Assembly (NCBI GenBank): GCA_900768735.1
Contig: CAAGDZ010000474.1
Span: 1-6,683, forward strand
Direction: 5' to 3'
Origin: Oscillospiraceae bacterium
Lineage (GTDB): Bacteria > Bacillota > Clostridia > Oscillospirales > Ruminococcaceae
DNA length: 6,683 bases
This document shows positions 1-6,030 of this stretch, in pieces. The notes under the pieces are model-generated. The model was not told the origin of the DNA, did no database searches, and was given only the letters and a program-made list of their open reading frames with translations. A program made the translations under genes and the position numbers. Every line of letters begins with the position of its first letter. Position 1 is the stretch's first letter.

Positions 1-2
1 CG

Positions 3-683
3 GTGACTGATGCGTATAACTTTGCAGTCGATAAGATAAGCAGCAAGCAGCAGAATACCATCATTACAGTCCCCGACGGCTCGCAGTACTCTTATGTAGC
101 CGGAAAAATATTGACGGTTGACAAGGTATTGCCCGATCCCAACAAAGAGGGACAATTATATGACGTGGATACCTATGGAAGCAGGGGTCCATGGTATGAA
201 GATTATATTTTCCCATCCACATATATATCTGAAAGCGATCTGACATCGCTAAGAAACCGGTATCAGGTGCTGAGCGAAGCCGAAGTAACCTCTTGTGCTA
301 GTATTAATGACTATCTTGTTGACAAAGGTTTGATTTCGGATGATTATAAATCCGGATATGTTCTTGTAGAAATCCCGAGAGTGTGTGATATTCCGCTTGA
401 TAATTCAGTTACCTTGACTTGCGATTGGGTATACCGACACTCATCATATTTTACCTGGGGTGAATCTTATTCTATCGGATCAAACGGAAAAAGGGGTAAA
501 AAGTATTACAAAACTGCAATACAGAGTATGTGTCATGCTTACAAGCTGGACGGAAGCGGCGGCGATATAAGGCTTCAAGGCTACGCAGAATACTTTGAGG
601 ATCATAATCTTTGGATTCACTTAGAGAATGCGCGACTTAGTTATTATAATAACGGTCCGCTAATGTTTTTCCGGCTTTCGTAA
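3..683 (+). CDS. Unrecognised protein, 3' part only
   Basis: The reading frame is open from the left edge of the window to a TAA at 681-683. A GTG at base 3 could serve as a start, but only two bases precede it and no ribosome binding site can be judged, so I treat the gene as 5'-truncated. About 226 residues are visible. They are rich in Tyr, Ser, Asp and Gly, with alternating polar and hydrophobic stretches that suggest a beta-rich fold, and there is no membrane segment in the visible part. Only three cysteines are seen (approximately residues 98, 128 and 140), plus one near residue 178. I recognise no family motif. The composition fits an extracytoplasmic or surface-exposed protein whose signal or anchor would lie in the missing N-terminus, but that is inference. 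Two terminator hairpins follow, which separates it transcriptionally from the transporter operon downstream. Confidence is high that it is coding and low for any function. Confidence 0.75.
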   Translation: MTDAYNFAVDKISSKQQNTIITVPDGSQYSYVAGKILTVDKVLPDPNKEGQLYDVDTYGSRGPWYEDYIFPSTYISESDLTSLRNRYQVLSEAEVTSCASINDYLVDKGLISDDYKSGYVLVEIPRVCDIPLDNSVTLTCDWVYRHSSYFTWGESYSIGSNGKRGKKYYKTAIQSMCHAYKLDGSGGDIRLQGYAEYFEDHNLWIHLENARLSYYNNGPLMFFRLS

Positions 684-713
684 CAAATTTTACTGCTTAA
701 TGTGAACATAGCT

Positions 714-753
714 GACGGCGGTATCGCATTTGCAATACCGCCGTCGGGCTTTT
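714..753 (+). terminator. Intrinsic terminator after the first gene
   Basis: A perfect 11-bp stem pairs 714-724 (GACGGCGGTAT) with 735-745 (ATACCGCCGTC) around a 10-nt loop. It is followed by GGGC and a short T-run at 750-753. It lies 30 bases after the stop codon of the first gene. The T-run is short, so efficiency may be moderate, but the GC-rich stem is strong. Confidence 0.8.
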
Positions 754-777
754 GAACAATTCAATAAAATCGAAATC

Positions 778-813
778 TGAGAGCAGCGGTGAAAATCGCT
801 GCTCTCAATTTTT
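778..813 (+). terminator. Second, tandem terminator hairpin
   Basis: A perfect 11-bp stem pairs 778-788 (TGAGAGCAGCG) with 797-807 (CGCTGCTCTCA) around an 8-nt loop, followed by A and five Ts at 809-813. It is unrelated in sequence to the hairpin at 714-745 and lies 24 bases beyond that terminator's T-run. It looks like a backup terminator that further insulates the operon downstream. It could alternatively be the 3' end of a short RNA or a relic of a lost gene. Confidence 0.7.
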
Positions 814-835
814 AATTAAAAGAGCTTGGCGCACT

Positions 836-847
836 TATAAATATAAT
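836..847 (+). promoter_or_regulatory. Possible -10 elements (upstream candidate)
   Basis: A perfect TATAAT occurs at 842-847, directly after a TATAAA at 836-841, in the AT-rich gap before the ABC operon. No good -35 box lies at the usual 16-18 bp. The best alternative, TTAAAA at 816-821, is spaced 20 bp from TATAAT. Use of this site would give a leader of about 115 nt before the ATPase start. It may simply reflect AT-richness. Confidence 0.25.
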
Positions 848-918
848 TCAAATCGCTTCAATATTACAAATGTCATACTGATTTTGTTTTAATTGTAACT
901 ACCAAATTTCTCTCAGTT

Positions 919-933
919 ATGTTAAAATAACAT
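919..933 (+). promoter_or_regulatory. Extended -10 within a perfect palindrome (candidate operator)
   Basis: The 15-bp sequence ATGTTAAAATAACAT is a perfect inverted repeat, with 6-bp arms (919-924 and 928-933) around a 3-nt AAA centre. Within it, TG at 920-921 plus TAAAAT at 923-928 match an extended -10 promoter (TGnTATAAT with one mismatch). I see no convincing -35 at 17 bp upstream, which is typical where an activator such as a response regulator is needed. Transcription would begin around 935, giving a leader of about 35 nt before the ATG at 970. The palindrome is what is seen. Its role as promoter or as binding site for the operon's own LuxR-type regulator is inferred. Confidence 0.45.
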
Positions 934-954
934 CGTAGTAAAAAAGTCAATATG

Positions 955-960
955 AAAGGA
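955..960 (+). promoter_or_regulatory. Ribosome binding site fixing the ATPase start
   Basis: AAAGGA at 955-960 stands 9 nt before the ATG at 970. The in-frame ATG at 952 overlaps this site and has no purine-rich element upstream, so 970 is the supported start and the extra six residues of the longer frame are probably not translated. Confidence 0.75.
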
Positions 961-969
961 CGGTATATC

Positions 970-1914
970 ATGGCTTTTGTAGATGTAAAAAATCTTGTAA
1001 AGAATTACGGTGATTTCTGCGCCGTTGACAATCTCAGCTTTGAGGTACAGCAGGGGGAAATATTCGGACTTATCGGACCAAACGGCGCGGGCAAGTCCAC
1101 TACAATGAACGTAATAACAACTCTTGATGATTTTAATAAGGGAAGTGTTACTATTGACGGAATGGACGTAGTAAGCGACCGTCAGGCGGTGCGCCGCATT
1201 ATCGGCGTAGTGCCGCAGGATATAGCTGTTTATCCTTATCTTACGGCGCTTGAAAACGTGGAGTTTTTTGCCGCACTTTACGGGCTGAAGGACAAGGAAC
1301 TTAGAGAAAGTGCAATGAGGGCGCTGGAGTTTACCGGCCTTGCAGAAAAGGCTAAGATGAAGCCTAAGCAGATGTCAGGCGGTATGAAGCGCAGACTTAA
1401 TATTGCCTGCGGTATAGCTCATCACCCTAAGCTTATTGTCATGGACGAGCCGACAGTAGGTGTTGACGCTCAGTCGAGAGAGCATATAATGAACTCGATA
1501 CTGTACTTAAAATCGAAAGGCGCAACGATAATATACACCTCGCACTATATGTACGAGGTTGAAAAAATCTGCGACAGAATTGCCATCATCGACAAGGGAC
1601 AGATGGTAGCAAGCGGTACCGAGAGGGAACTGGTTTCTATCATCACCGATTGCCGTACTATAAAAATAAAGACAAAGTTTGCGGCTGATTTTGACACAAA
1701 ACAGCTCACAACGGCGCTTTCTTCGCTCCCGAATGTAAATAACGTTTTGCTTGAAGAATCAACGGTAAGGATTGATGTAAGTCTCTCTGACAACGATTTT
1801 TCATATATCTTTGATGAAATCAAGCGGTTTAATCTCCCGATTATCTCCGCAAACTGCGAAACGCCCGACCTTGACGCTGTATTTTTAGCACTCACGGGTC
1901 ACGATATAAAATAA
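970..1914 (+). CDS. ABC transporter ATP-binding protein (LnrL/NatA-like exporter ATPase)
   Basis: This is the 314-residue cytoplasmic ATPase that powers the two membrane proteins encoded next to it. All ABC motifs are present: Walker A GPNGAGKST at residues 36-44, Q-loop Q83 in VVPQD, signature MSGGMKRR at 135-142, Walker B LIVMDE at 155-160 with catalytic Glu160, D-loop VGVD, and switch His192 in TSH. The signature reads MSGGM rather than LSGGQ, a variation common in ABC-2 exporter ATPases. Residues from about 225 form a C-terminal alpha/beta extension ending in TPDLDAVFLALTG, as is usual in drug and lantibiotic exporter ATPases of the NatA/BcrA/LnrL group. It is the first gene of the operon, 20 bp before the first permease. 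Gene content of the operon best matches B. subtilis LnrL (YfiL), a linearmycin exporter ATPase, but the substrate here is unknown. The ABC ATPase call is near certain; the LnrL-like assignment is inferred from context. Confidence 0.95.
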   Translation: MAFVDVKNLVKNYGDFCAVDNLSFEVQQGEIFGLIGPNGAGKSTTMNVITTLDDFNKGSVTIDGMDVVSDRQAVRRIIGVVPQDIAVYPYLTALENVEFFAALYGLKDKELRESAMRALEFTGLAEKAKMKPKQMSGGMKRRLNIACGIAHHPKLIVMDEPTVGVDAQSREHIMNSILYLKSKGATIIYTSHYMYEVEKICDRIAIIDKGQMVASGTERELVSIITDCRTIKIKTKFAADFDTKQLTTALSSLPNVNNVLLEESTVRIDVSLSDNDFSYIFDEIKRFNLPIISANCETPDLDAVFLALTGHDIK

Positions 1915-1934
1915 CGCGGAAAGGGGCGATACAG

Positions 1935-3035
1935 ATGCTTAATATTATCAAAAAAGAGATACGCGAGTATTTCAGAAATCCCGCAAGCGTATTTATGACC
2001 GCTTTGTTTCCGTGCCTTTTGATATTTATACTCGGTACGATGCTCCAGTTTATTGATGTTGCCGACTATGAAATAGGAGAAATCAAGCTTCAATACTTGA
2101 TAATCGACTCAGATACCTCCGATTCTGTCGCATTTGAAACCTTTCTCGGCGAAATGTCCGAGATAAAGGCGGAAAAGGCGGCTGACGAAGCCACGGCGCT
2201 TTCGCTTACCGACAGCGGCGAAATTAACGCGTATGTAAAGCTCGAAGGCGGCGAAATTAAGCTTTACACGGGTAATAACAGGATAGTGAACCGCGCGCTG
2301 AGTTCAATGTTCAATTCATACATCAAGATGTCCGACACATACAAGGAGATAGCGAAAACAAACCCCGCGGCGCTCATGGAGCTGATGAATGAGGATATGA
2401 GCGTCAAGAGCTTTGTTGAGCAAAGCGGACTCGGCGTCACCCGCAGTATGATTGATTACTATGCGGTAGCAATAATCGTAATGATGCTGTTTATGAGCTG
2501 TATTACGGGAAACAGTGAAAACTTCAAGGAGGAGCTGAAAAACCATACTCTTGCAAAGATTTCCGTTTCTTCGGTTTCAAGGACATCGGTATTCTTAGGT
2601 AAAATAATCGGTACGTTTCCGATGACGATAATCACGGTAGGGTTTACTATGCTTTGCTCGTCGCTGTTTTTCGGCGCTAAATACTGCTCGGATATTCTCG
2701 GAAATGTAATGCTGCTTGTTATGCTTTTCAGCGTAGGAATAGCATTGAACGCTCTGGGTATTCTGCTCGGTGTGGTTATGAAGATACCTGCCGCTTCGGT
2801 AGTTATGCCTGTATGCTGGACGATGCTGTTCTTCTCCGGCTCATTTTCCAAGGAAATATTTATCGAAGGGTTCAGCAACAGCCTCCCGCCGTATTTAATC
2901 CAGCAGGCGGCGTTTGATTTGACGCTGTTCGGGGAATATACGCAGGCAATTATCGTAACAGCAATTTCACTCGGCTTGTTTGCAGTGCTGACAGTTTTAG
3001 GCACAGTCGCTTTTTCAAAGAAAAAAGTTATCTGA
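1935..3035 (+). CDS. ABC-2 type permease with large extracytoplasmic domain (first of two)
   Basis: This 366-residue integral membrane protein is the likely partner of the upstream ATPase. The layout is that of NatB/LnrM-type ABC-2 permeases. A cytoplasmic N-terminus with a short amphipathic helix (KKEIREYFRNP) leads into TM1 at about 18-38. A polar extracytoplasmic domain of about 130 residues (40-172) follows. Five further hydrophobic segments lie at about 174-192, 224-247, 254-280, 286-302 and 337-361, ending in a basic SKKK tail. The start is set by AAGGGG at 1921-1926, 8 nt before the ATG. The stop of the ATPase gene is only 20 bp upstream, so the genes are probably co-transcribed. Because a second, different permease follows and only one ATPase is present, I infer a transporter of two ATPase copies with one copy of each permease. 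Substrate unknown; a lipophilic antibiotic or membrane-active compound is plausible from the operon type. Confidence 0.88.
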   Translation: MLNIIKKEIREYFRNPASVFMTALFPCLLIFILGTMLQFIDVADYEIGEIKLQYLIIDSDTSDSVAFETFLGEMSEIKAEKAADEATALSLTDSGEINAYVKLEGGEIKLYTGNNRIVNRALSSMFNSYIKMSDTYKEIAKTNPAALMELMNEDMSVKSFVEQSGLGVTRSMIDYYAVAIIVMMLFMSCITGNSENFKEELKNHTLAKISVSSVSRTSVFLGKIIGTFPMTIITVGFTMLCSSLFFGAKYCSDILGNVMLLVMLFSVGIALNALGILLGVVMKIPAASVVMPVCWTMLFFSGSFSKEIFIEGFSNSLPPYLIQQAAFDLTLFGEYTQAIIVTAISLGLFAVLTVLGTVAFSKKKVI

Positions 3036-3050
3036 GCACAGAAGGTAGAT

Positions 3051-3060
3051 AGGAAGGGAA
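3051..3060 (+). promoter_or_regulatory. Distant ribosome binding site of the second permease
   Basis: AGGAAGGGAA at 3051-3060 is a strong purine-rich site, but it ends 12 nt before the ATG at 3073, longer than for the other genes. A closer ATG at 3060 is in another frame and ends after 19 codons. The spacing may reduce translation of the second permease relative to the first. Confidence 0.5.
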
Positions 3061-3072
3061 TGAATCATTATC

Positions 3073-4194
3073 ATGAACAATATACTGAAAATTTTTGTCG
3101 GCACATTAAGAAGGCTTAAAATAGCGCTTATACTCGCCGTTATATGCGGTGCGGCAGGTATTGCCATATACTTTCCGGGACGTTCGGCAAACTTCGTGAT
3201 TGATGCCGGAGAAAAAATCGATGTTGCCGTCATAGACAACGAGCAGACCGAGATAACCGAGTGCATGAAAAAGTACCTTTCGGAAAAAGTAAGCTTCAAT
3301 ATCATAGAAGAAAATCCCGAAAAATTCAATGATATGTTGCTTAATACCGATGTTTCTGCTATAATAGAGATACCGAAGGGCTTACAGCAGGATTTGCTCG
3401 ACGGAAAAGAAGTAAAGATAAAATCGACTACTCTTGACGATTATGAAAACGGAGCTTTTATCTCCATTTATATCGACAGCTTTATGCAAAGCGCATACAC
3501 GGCGGCAAAGGCGGCAAACCACGATGCGAAAATGTTTACCGACATTATTTCCGCCGACTCTGAAACCAAGCTCAGCATTGAAAATGCTATCGTATCGTCA
3601 AACGAGCCGGAGCTTGTAATGGCAGGCTACCGCTTTTCCTCAGGATTTATGCTGCTGCTTATATTCGGTGTGGGCATATTTGTTACACTTGCTGTTATGG
3701 ACGACAAATGCTACGGTACATATAACCGTATGCGCATATCCTCAGTAACCGGAATACAGTATATAACCGGTACAGCATTAGCTGCTCTTTTAGTGTCATT
3801 GCTTGTATCGCTGCCTTTGGTGCTGTTCCTTATTTTCTCGGGCGCGCCTATTACGCTTGACTGTGTTCAGCTTATCGCGGTAAATGTACTGTTTTCGCTT
3901 TTCTCATCCGGACTTTCTATCCTGCTTGCGCTTCTTATACGCACAAAGCAGACGCTGTTTATTCTGTCGGGCTGTATAGCAAGCGTTGGCACGATTTTAG
4001 GCGGCGCATTCTTCCCGATTGATAACAGCATAGGCTTTTTAAAATGCCTTTCGGTAATCACACCTCATTACTGGTTTATGAATTTTGTTGAAGGCAGCAG
4101 TCAGCAGCCGATGCTCAATATACTGATACTGGCGCTGTTTGCCGTGATTATGTATCTTGCATCGGCGGTTATATTCTCAAAGCGCTCAAACTAA
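3073..4194 (+). CDS. ABC-2 type permease with large extracytoplasmic domain (second of two)
   Basis: This 373-residue membrane protein has the same overall plan as the preceding permease but little obvious sequence similarity to it. It starts with a basic N-terminal helix, then TM1 at about 16-34, and an extracytoplasmic domain of about 150 residues (35-187) containing VAVIDNEQ and AIIEIPKG segments typical of ABC-2/YhgE-like exporter ectodomains. Membrane segments follow at about 188-208, 231-255, 264-289, 294-314 and 347-368, then a basic SKRSN end. The GAFFPI motif after TM5 (311-316) is characteristic of ABC-2 permeases, where a G-x-[FL]-x-P turn precedes the last extracytoplasmic helix. 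It begins 37 bp after the first permease. In the LnrJKLMN comparison it takes the place of LnrN (YfiN). It probably forms a heteromeric channel with its neighbour. Function in export is well supported; the substrate is not determined. Confidence 0.88.
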   Translation: MNNILKIFVGTLRRLKIALILAVICGAAGIAIYFPGRSANFVIDAGEKIDVAVIDNEQTEITECMKKYLSEKVSFNIIEENPEKFNDMLLNTDVSAIIEIPKGLQQDLLDGKEVKIKSTTLDDYENGAFISIYIDSFMQSAYTAAKAANHDAKMFTDIISADSETKLSIENAIVSSNEPELVMAGYRFSSGFMLLLIFGVGIFVTLAVMDDKCYGTYNRMRISSVTGIQYITGTALAALLVSLLVSLPLVLFLIFSGAPITLDCVQLIAVNVLFSLFSSGLSILLALLIRTKQTLFILSGCIASVGTILGGAFFPIDNSIGFLKCLSVITPHYWFMNFVEGSSQQPMLNILILALFAVIMYLASAVIFSKRSN

Positions 4195-4221
4195 ACTTTT
4201 TATTTAACGAAAGGGAAACAG

Positions 4222-5334
4222 ATGACATTATCTCTGCTTTACCTGTTTACAAGTCTTGTTGCGGCAGGTGTTTACCTCGCAACAGACGCAGCGGGAAATA
4301 CATACTTAGGCGATACGGTAATTACCGTGCTCGCCTTTTCCTGTTTGTTGCTGTTGATATATCTGCTTGAAAAGCTGAAAATAAACGACAGAATTACAGC
4401 CGTCTGCTATGCGGCAGGCGCTACGGCGGGACTTATACTGCAAGACAGCAATCTGCTTTGTATAACCGCTTTTCTTATACTACATACAATCGAAAATCTG
4501 ACTGACGGCAGGTATTTCTATCAGATTTCCGCTGTCTGCATTGCGCTTATACTGCTGATTCTGTCACCGGAATATGCAAGTATCATCATACTTGTGGTTA
4601 TGCTTGCTCTGTTTGTGATAGCAAGGGCTTTGTTGTTCACGCTTTTGAAAAATCGTGAAATGCTGAGCGAGAGCCGACGGGAAATATCCGATTTAAAAAA
4701 GAAAGTATCAAATCTAACCGAATACACTAAAACGCTCAAAGAAAGCTCTGCGCTTGAAGAAAGAAGCCGCTTTGCGGTAAGAATACACGACAGGCTCGGC
4801 CACGGCATATCGGGAAGTATCATTTTGCTTGAAGCGGCAAAGCTGAATATCAAATCAAACCCAGAGCAGGCGGAGCAATGCCTGCAAACCGCTACTGAAA
4901 ATCTGCGCAGCGGCGTCGATGAGATACGCGCGCTGTTAAGGCAGGAGCGACCCGATATAAACGAGGTCGGAATATCCGAGATAAAGTCAAAGCTGGAGCA
5001 GTACAAGTCCTCATATAATATTGATACTGCGCTTGAAATCAGCGGAGATACCGAAAAGATAACCTTTTCTATTTGGTGCTGTATACGCGATAATCTGACC
5101 GAAGCGCTGACAAATACGCTAAAGCACTCGCATTCAAGCAGATTTTCCGTGTTAATCGCTGTTATGAACAAGGTTATCCGCGTTGAAATGAAGGATAACG
5201 GCAAAGGTGCTGTAACTTTTAAAAAGGGAATGGGACTTACCGCGATTGAGGACAGGACGGTACAGGCAGGCGGAAAATGCCTGTTCAATATGCGTACAGA
5301 CGGTTTTCATATTATAAATATTTTTACATTATAA
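4222..5334 (+). CDS. Multi-pass sensor histidine kinase, HisKA_3 class (NarL/DesK/LnrJ-type)
   Basis: This 370-residue membrane kinase should autophosphorylate and pass the phosphate to the response regulator encoded next. Residues 1-141 hold about six hydrophobic segments (approximately 3-20, 32-49, 58-74, 78-90, 101-115 and 119-141) joined by very short loops, so there is no extracytoplasmic sensor domain. Residues 143-185 look like a coiled-coil linker. The dimerisation/phosphoacceptor motif is RIHDRLGHGISGSI at 187-200, with phospho-accepting His189 followed by Asp190. The ATPase domain shows an N-box with Glu294, Asn298 and His302 (EALTNTLKHS), a G1 box DNGKG at 325-329 and a G2 box GMGL at 336-339. 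All catalytic elements appear intact. The start has AAGGG at 4211-4215, 6 nt upstream, and lies 27 bp after the second permease. Linkage to an ABC-2 exporter, and the loop-poor membrane domain, suggest sensing of a membrane-partitioning compound or membrane stress, as for LnrJ. Confidence 0.93.
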   Translation: MTLSLLYLFTSLVAAGVYLATDAAGNTYLGDTVITVLAFSCLLLLIYLLEKLKINDRITAVCYAAGATAGLILQDSNLLCITAFLILHTIENLTDGRYFYQISAVCIALILLILSPEYASIIILVVMLALFVIARALLFTLLKNREMLSESRREISDLKKKVSNLTEYTKTLKESSALEERSRFAVRIHDRLGHGISGSIILLEAAKLNIKSNPEQAEQCLQTATENLRSGVDEIRALLRQERPDINEVGISEIKSKLEQYKSSYNIDTALEISGDTEKITFSIWCCIRDNLTEALTNTLKHSHSSRFSVLIAVMNKVIRVEMKDNGKGAVTFKKGMGLTAIEDRTVQAGGKCLFNMRTDGFHIINIFTL

Positions 5335-5341
5335 GGAAGTG
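5333..5341 (+). promoter_or_regulatory. Ribosome binding site of the response regulator, overlapping the kinase stop
   Basis: AAGGAAGTG at 5333-5341 overlaps the TAA of the kinase gene. Its core GGAAG ends 9 nt before the ATG at 5349 and 6 nt before an in-frame TTG at 5346. I prefer the ATG; the TTG would add only one residue. The overlap suggests coupled translation of kinase and regulator. Confidence 0.6.
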
Positions 5342-5348
5342 AATTTTG

Positions 5349-5966
5349 ATGGAGCTTATTATCGCAGACGATGACAGCCTGATAAGAGAGGGTCTGAAAC
5401 TGATTATCTCCTCTCAGCCGGATTTACATATAATCGGCACAGCAGAAAACGGAAAAGAAGCAGTCAGACTTTGCCGCGAGAACAATGTAGACATAGCTCT
5501 GCTTGACATTCGTATGCCCGAGTGCGACGGAATAGAAGCCGCTGAAATAATGCTGAATGAAAATCTTTGCAAGCCGCTGTTGCTCACCACCTTTGATGAG
5601 CAGGAGCTGATTTACCGCGCGTTAAAGGCGGGCGTATGCGGATATATACTGAAAAGCACACCGACCGACGGAATATTCAATGCGATAAGAACGGTCTATA
5701 CCGGCGGTACGGTTTTTCAGGAGGATATTCTCAAATACATCAGAGAGTCGGCGGTAAAAAAGTCGGGAAGCGCCGCAGTGTTCAGCCTGCTTACAGATAG
5801 GGAGCTGGATATAGTAAAGCTGATTGCAGAAGGGCTTTCAAATCAGGAGATAGCCGATAAGCTGTACCTGTCAAACGGCACGGTCAGAAACTATATCAGC
5901 GTAATTCTCGAAAAAACAGGTCTGGAGCACAGGACGCAGATAGCGGTACGGTATCTTAAAGGGTAG
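5349..5966 (+). CDS. Response regulator, NarL/LuxR family
   Basis: This 205-residue regulator is the cognate partner of the kinase encoded 14 bp upstream. The receiver domain (about 1-120) has the acidic pocket Asp7-Asp8, phospho-acceptor Asp53 in LLDIRMP, Thr80 after the fourth beta strand (LLLTTF) and Lys102 in YILKS, so all conserved residues are present. After a linker, the LuxR-type helix-turn-helix (about 147-200) runs from LTDRELDIVKLIAEG through SNQEIADKLYLSNGTVRNYI to the final dimer helix. In the usual scheme, phosphorylation lets the protein dimerise and bind inverted-repeat DNA. As the last gene of the operon it probably activates the operon itself. The palindrome at 919-933 is a candidate target, not a demonstrated one. 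A terminator follows 21 bp after the stop. In the LnrJKLMN comparison it corresponds to LnrK. Confidence 0.95.
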   Translation: MELIIADDDSLIREGLKLIISSQPDLHIIGTAENGKEAVRLCRENNVDIALLDIRMPECDGIEAAEIMLNENLCKPLLLTTFDEQELIYRALKAGVCGYILKSTPTDGIFNAIRTVYTGGTVFQEDILKYIRESAVKKSGSAAVFSLLTDRELDIVKLIAEGLSNQEIADKLYLSNGTVRNYISVILEKTGLEHRTQIAVRYLKG

Positions 5967-5987
5967 TTTTAAACGGAATAAATAGTT

Positions 5988-6028
5988 AGCAGCGCCGTGT
6001 ACTTTTGGCACACGCCGCTGCTGTTTTT
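5988..6028 (+). terminator. Intrinsic terminator ending the five-gene operon
   Basis: A 13-position stem pairs 5988-6000 with 6010-6022 with a single C-C mismatch (5995 and 6015) around a 9-nt loop, followed by G and five Ts at 6024-6028. It sits between two convergent genes. It may also slow transcription from the - strand gene that ends at 6031, although that direction lacks a clean U-run. Confidence 0.88.
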
Positions 6029-6030
6029 GC

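Noticed and set aside
952..969. Upstream in-frame ATG giving a six-residue longer ATPase
   Set aside because: It overlaps the AAAGGA site that serves the ATG at 970, and has no ribosome binding site of its own; the family normally starts close to the strand that follows residue 970's Met.
684..969. Possible riboswitch, attenuator or small RNA gene in the gap before the operon
   Set aside because: Beyond the two terminator hairpins, the remaining sequence from 814 to 969 is AT-rich with no strong stems or conserved aptamer motif, and no terminator lies directly before the ATPase start.
2459..3004. Open frame on the - strand opposite the first permease (181 codons)
   Set aside because: It is antisense to a well-supported membrane protein gene, shows low-complexity composition and no motif.
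3059..3069. Small inverted repeat AATGA-A-TCATT before the second permease start
   Set aside because: Five-base arms around one base in an AT-rich gap are expected by chance, and the gap between the genes is too small to suggest an operator.
3060..3119. Short 19-codon ORF starting at the ATG at 3060, overlapping the second permease start
   Set aside because: It is out of frame with the permease, very short and without features. A leader role in translation coupling is possible but not supported.
4521..5288. Long open frame on the - strand inside the kinase gene (255 codons)
   Set aside because: It lies wholly opposite a gene with intact kinase motifs, its product is Ser/Ile/Leu-rich with no recognisable domain, and it has no promoter or ribosome binding context. 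It is a codon-bias shadow.
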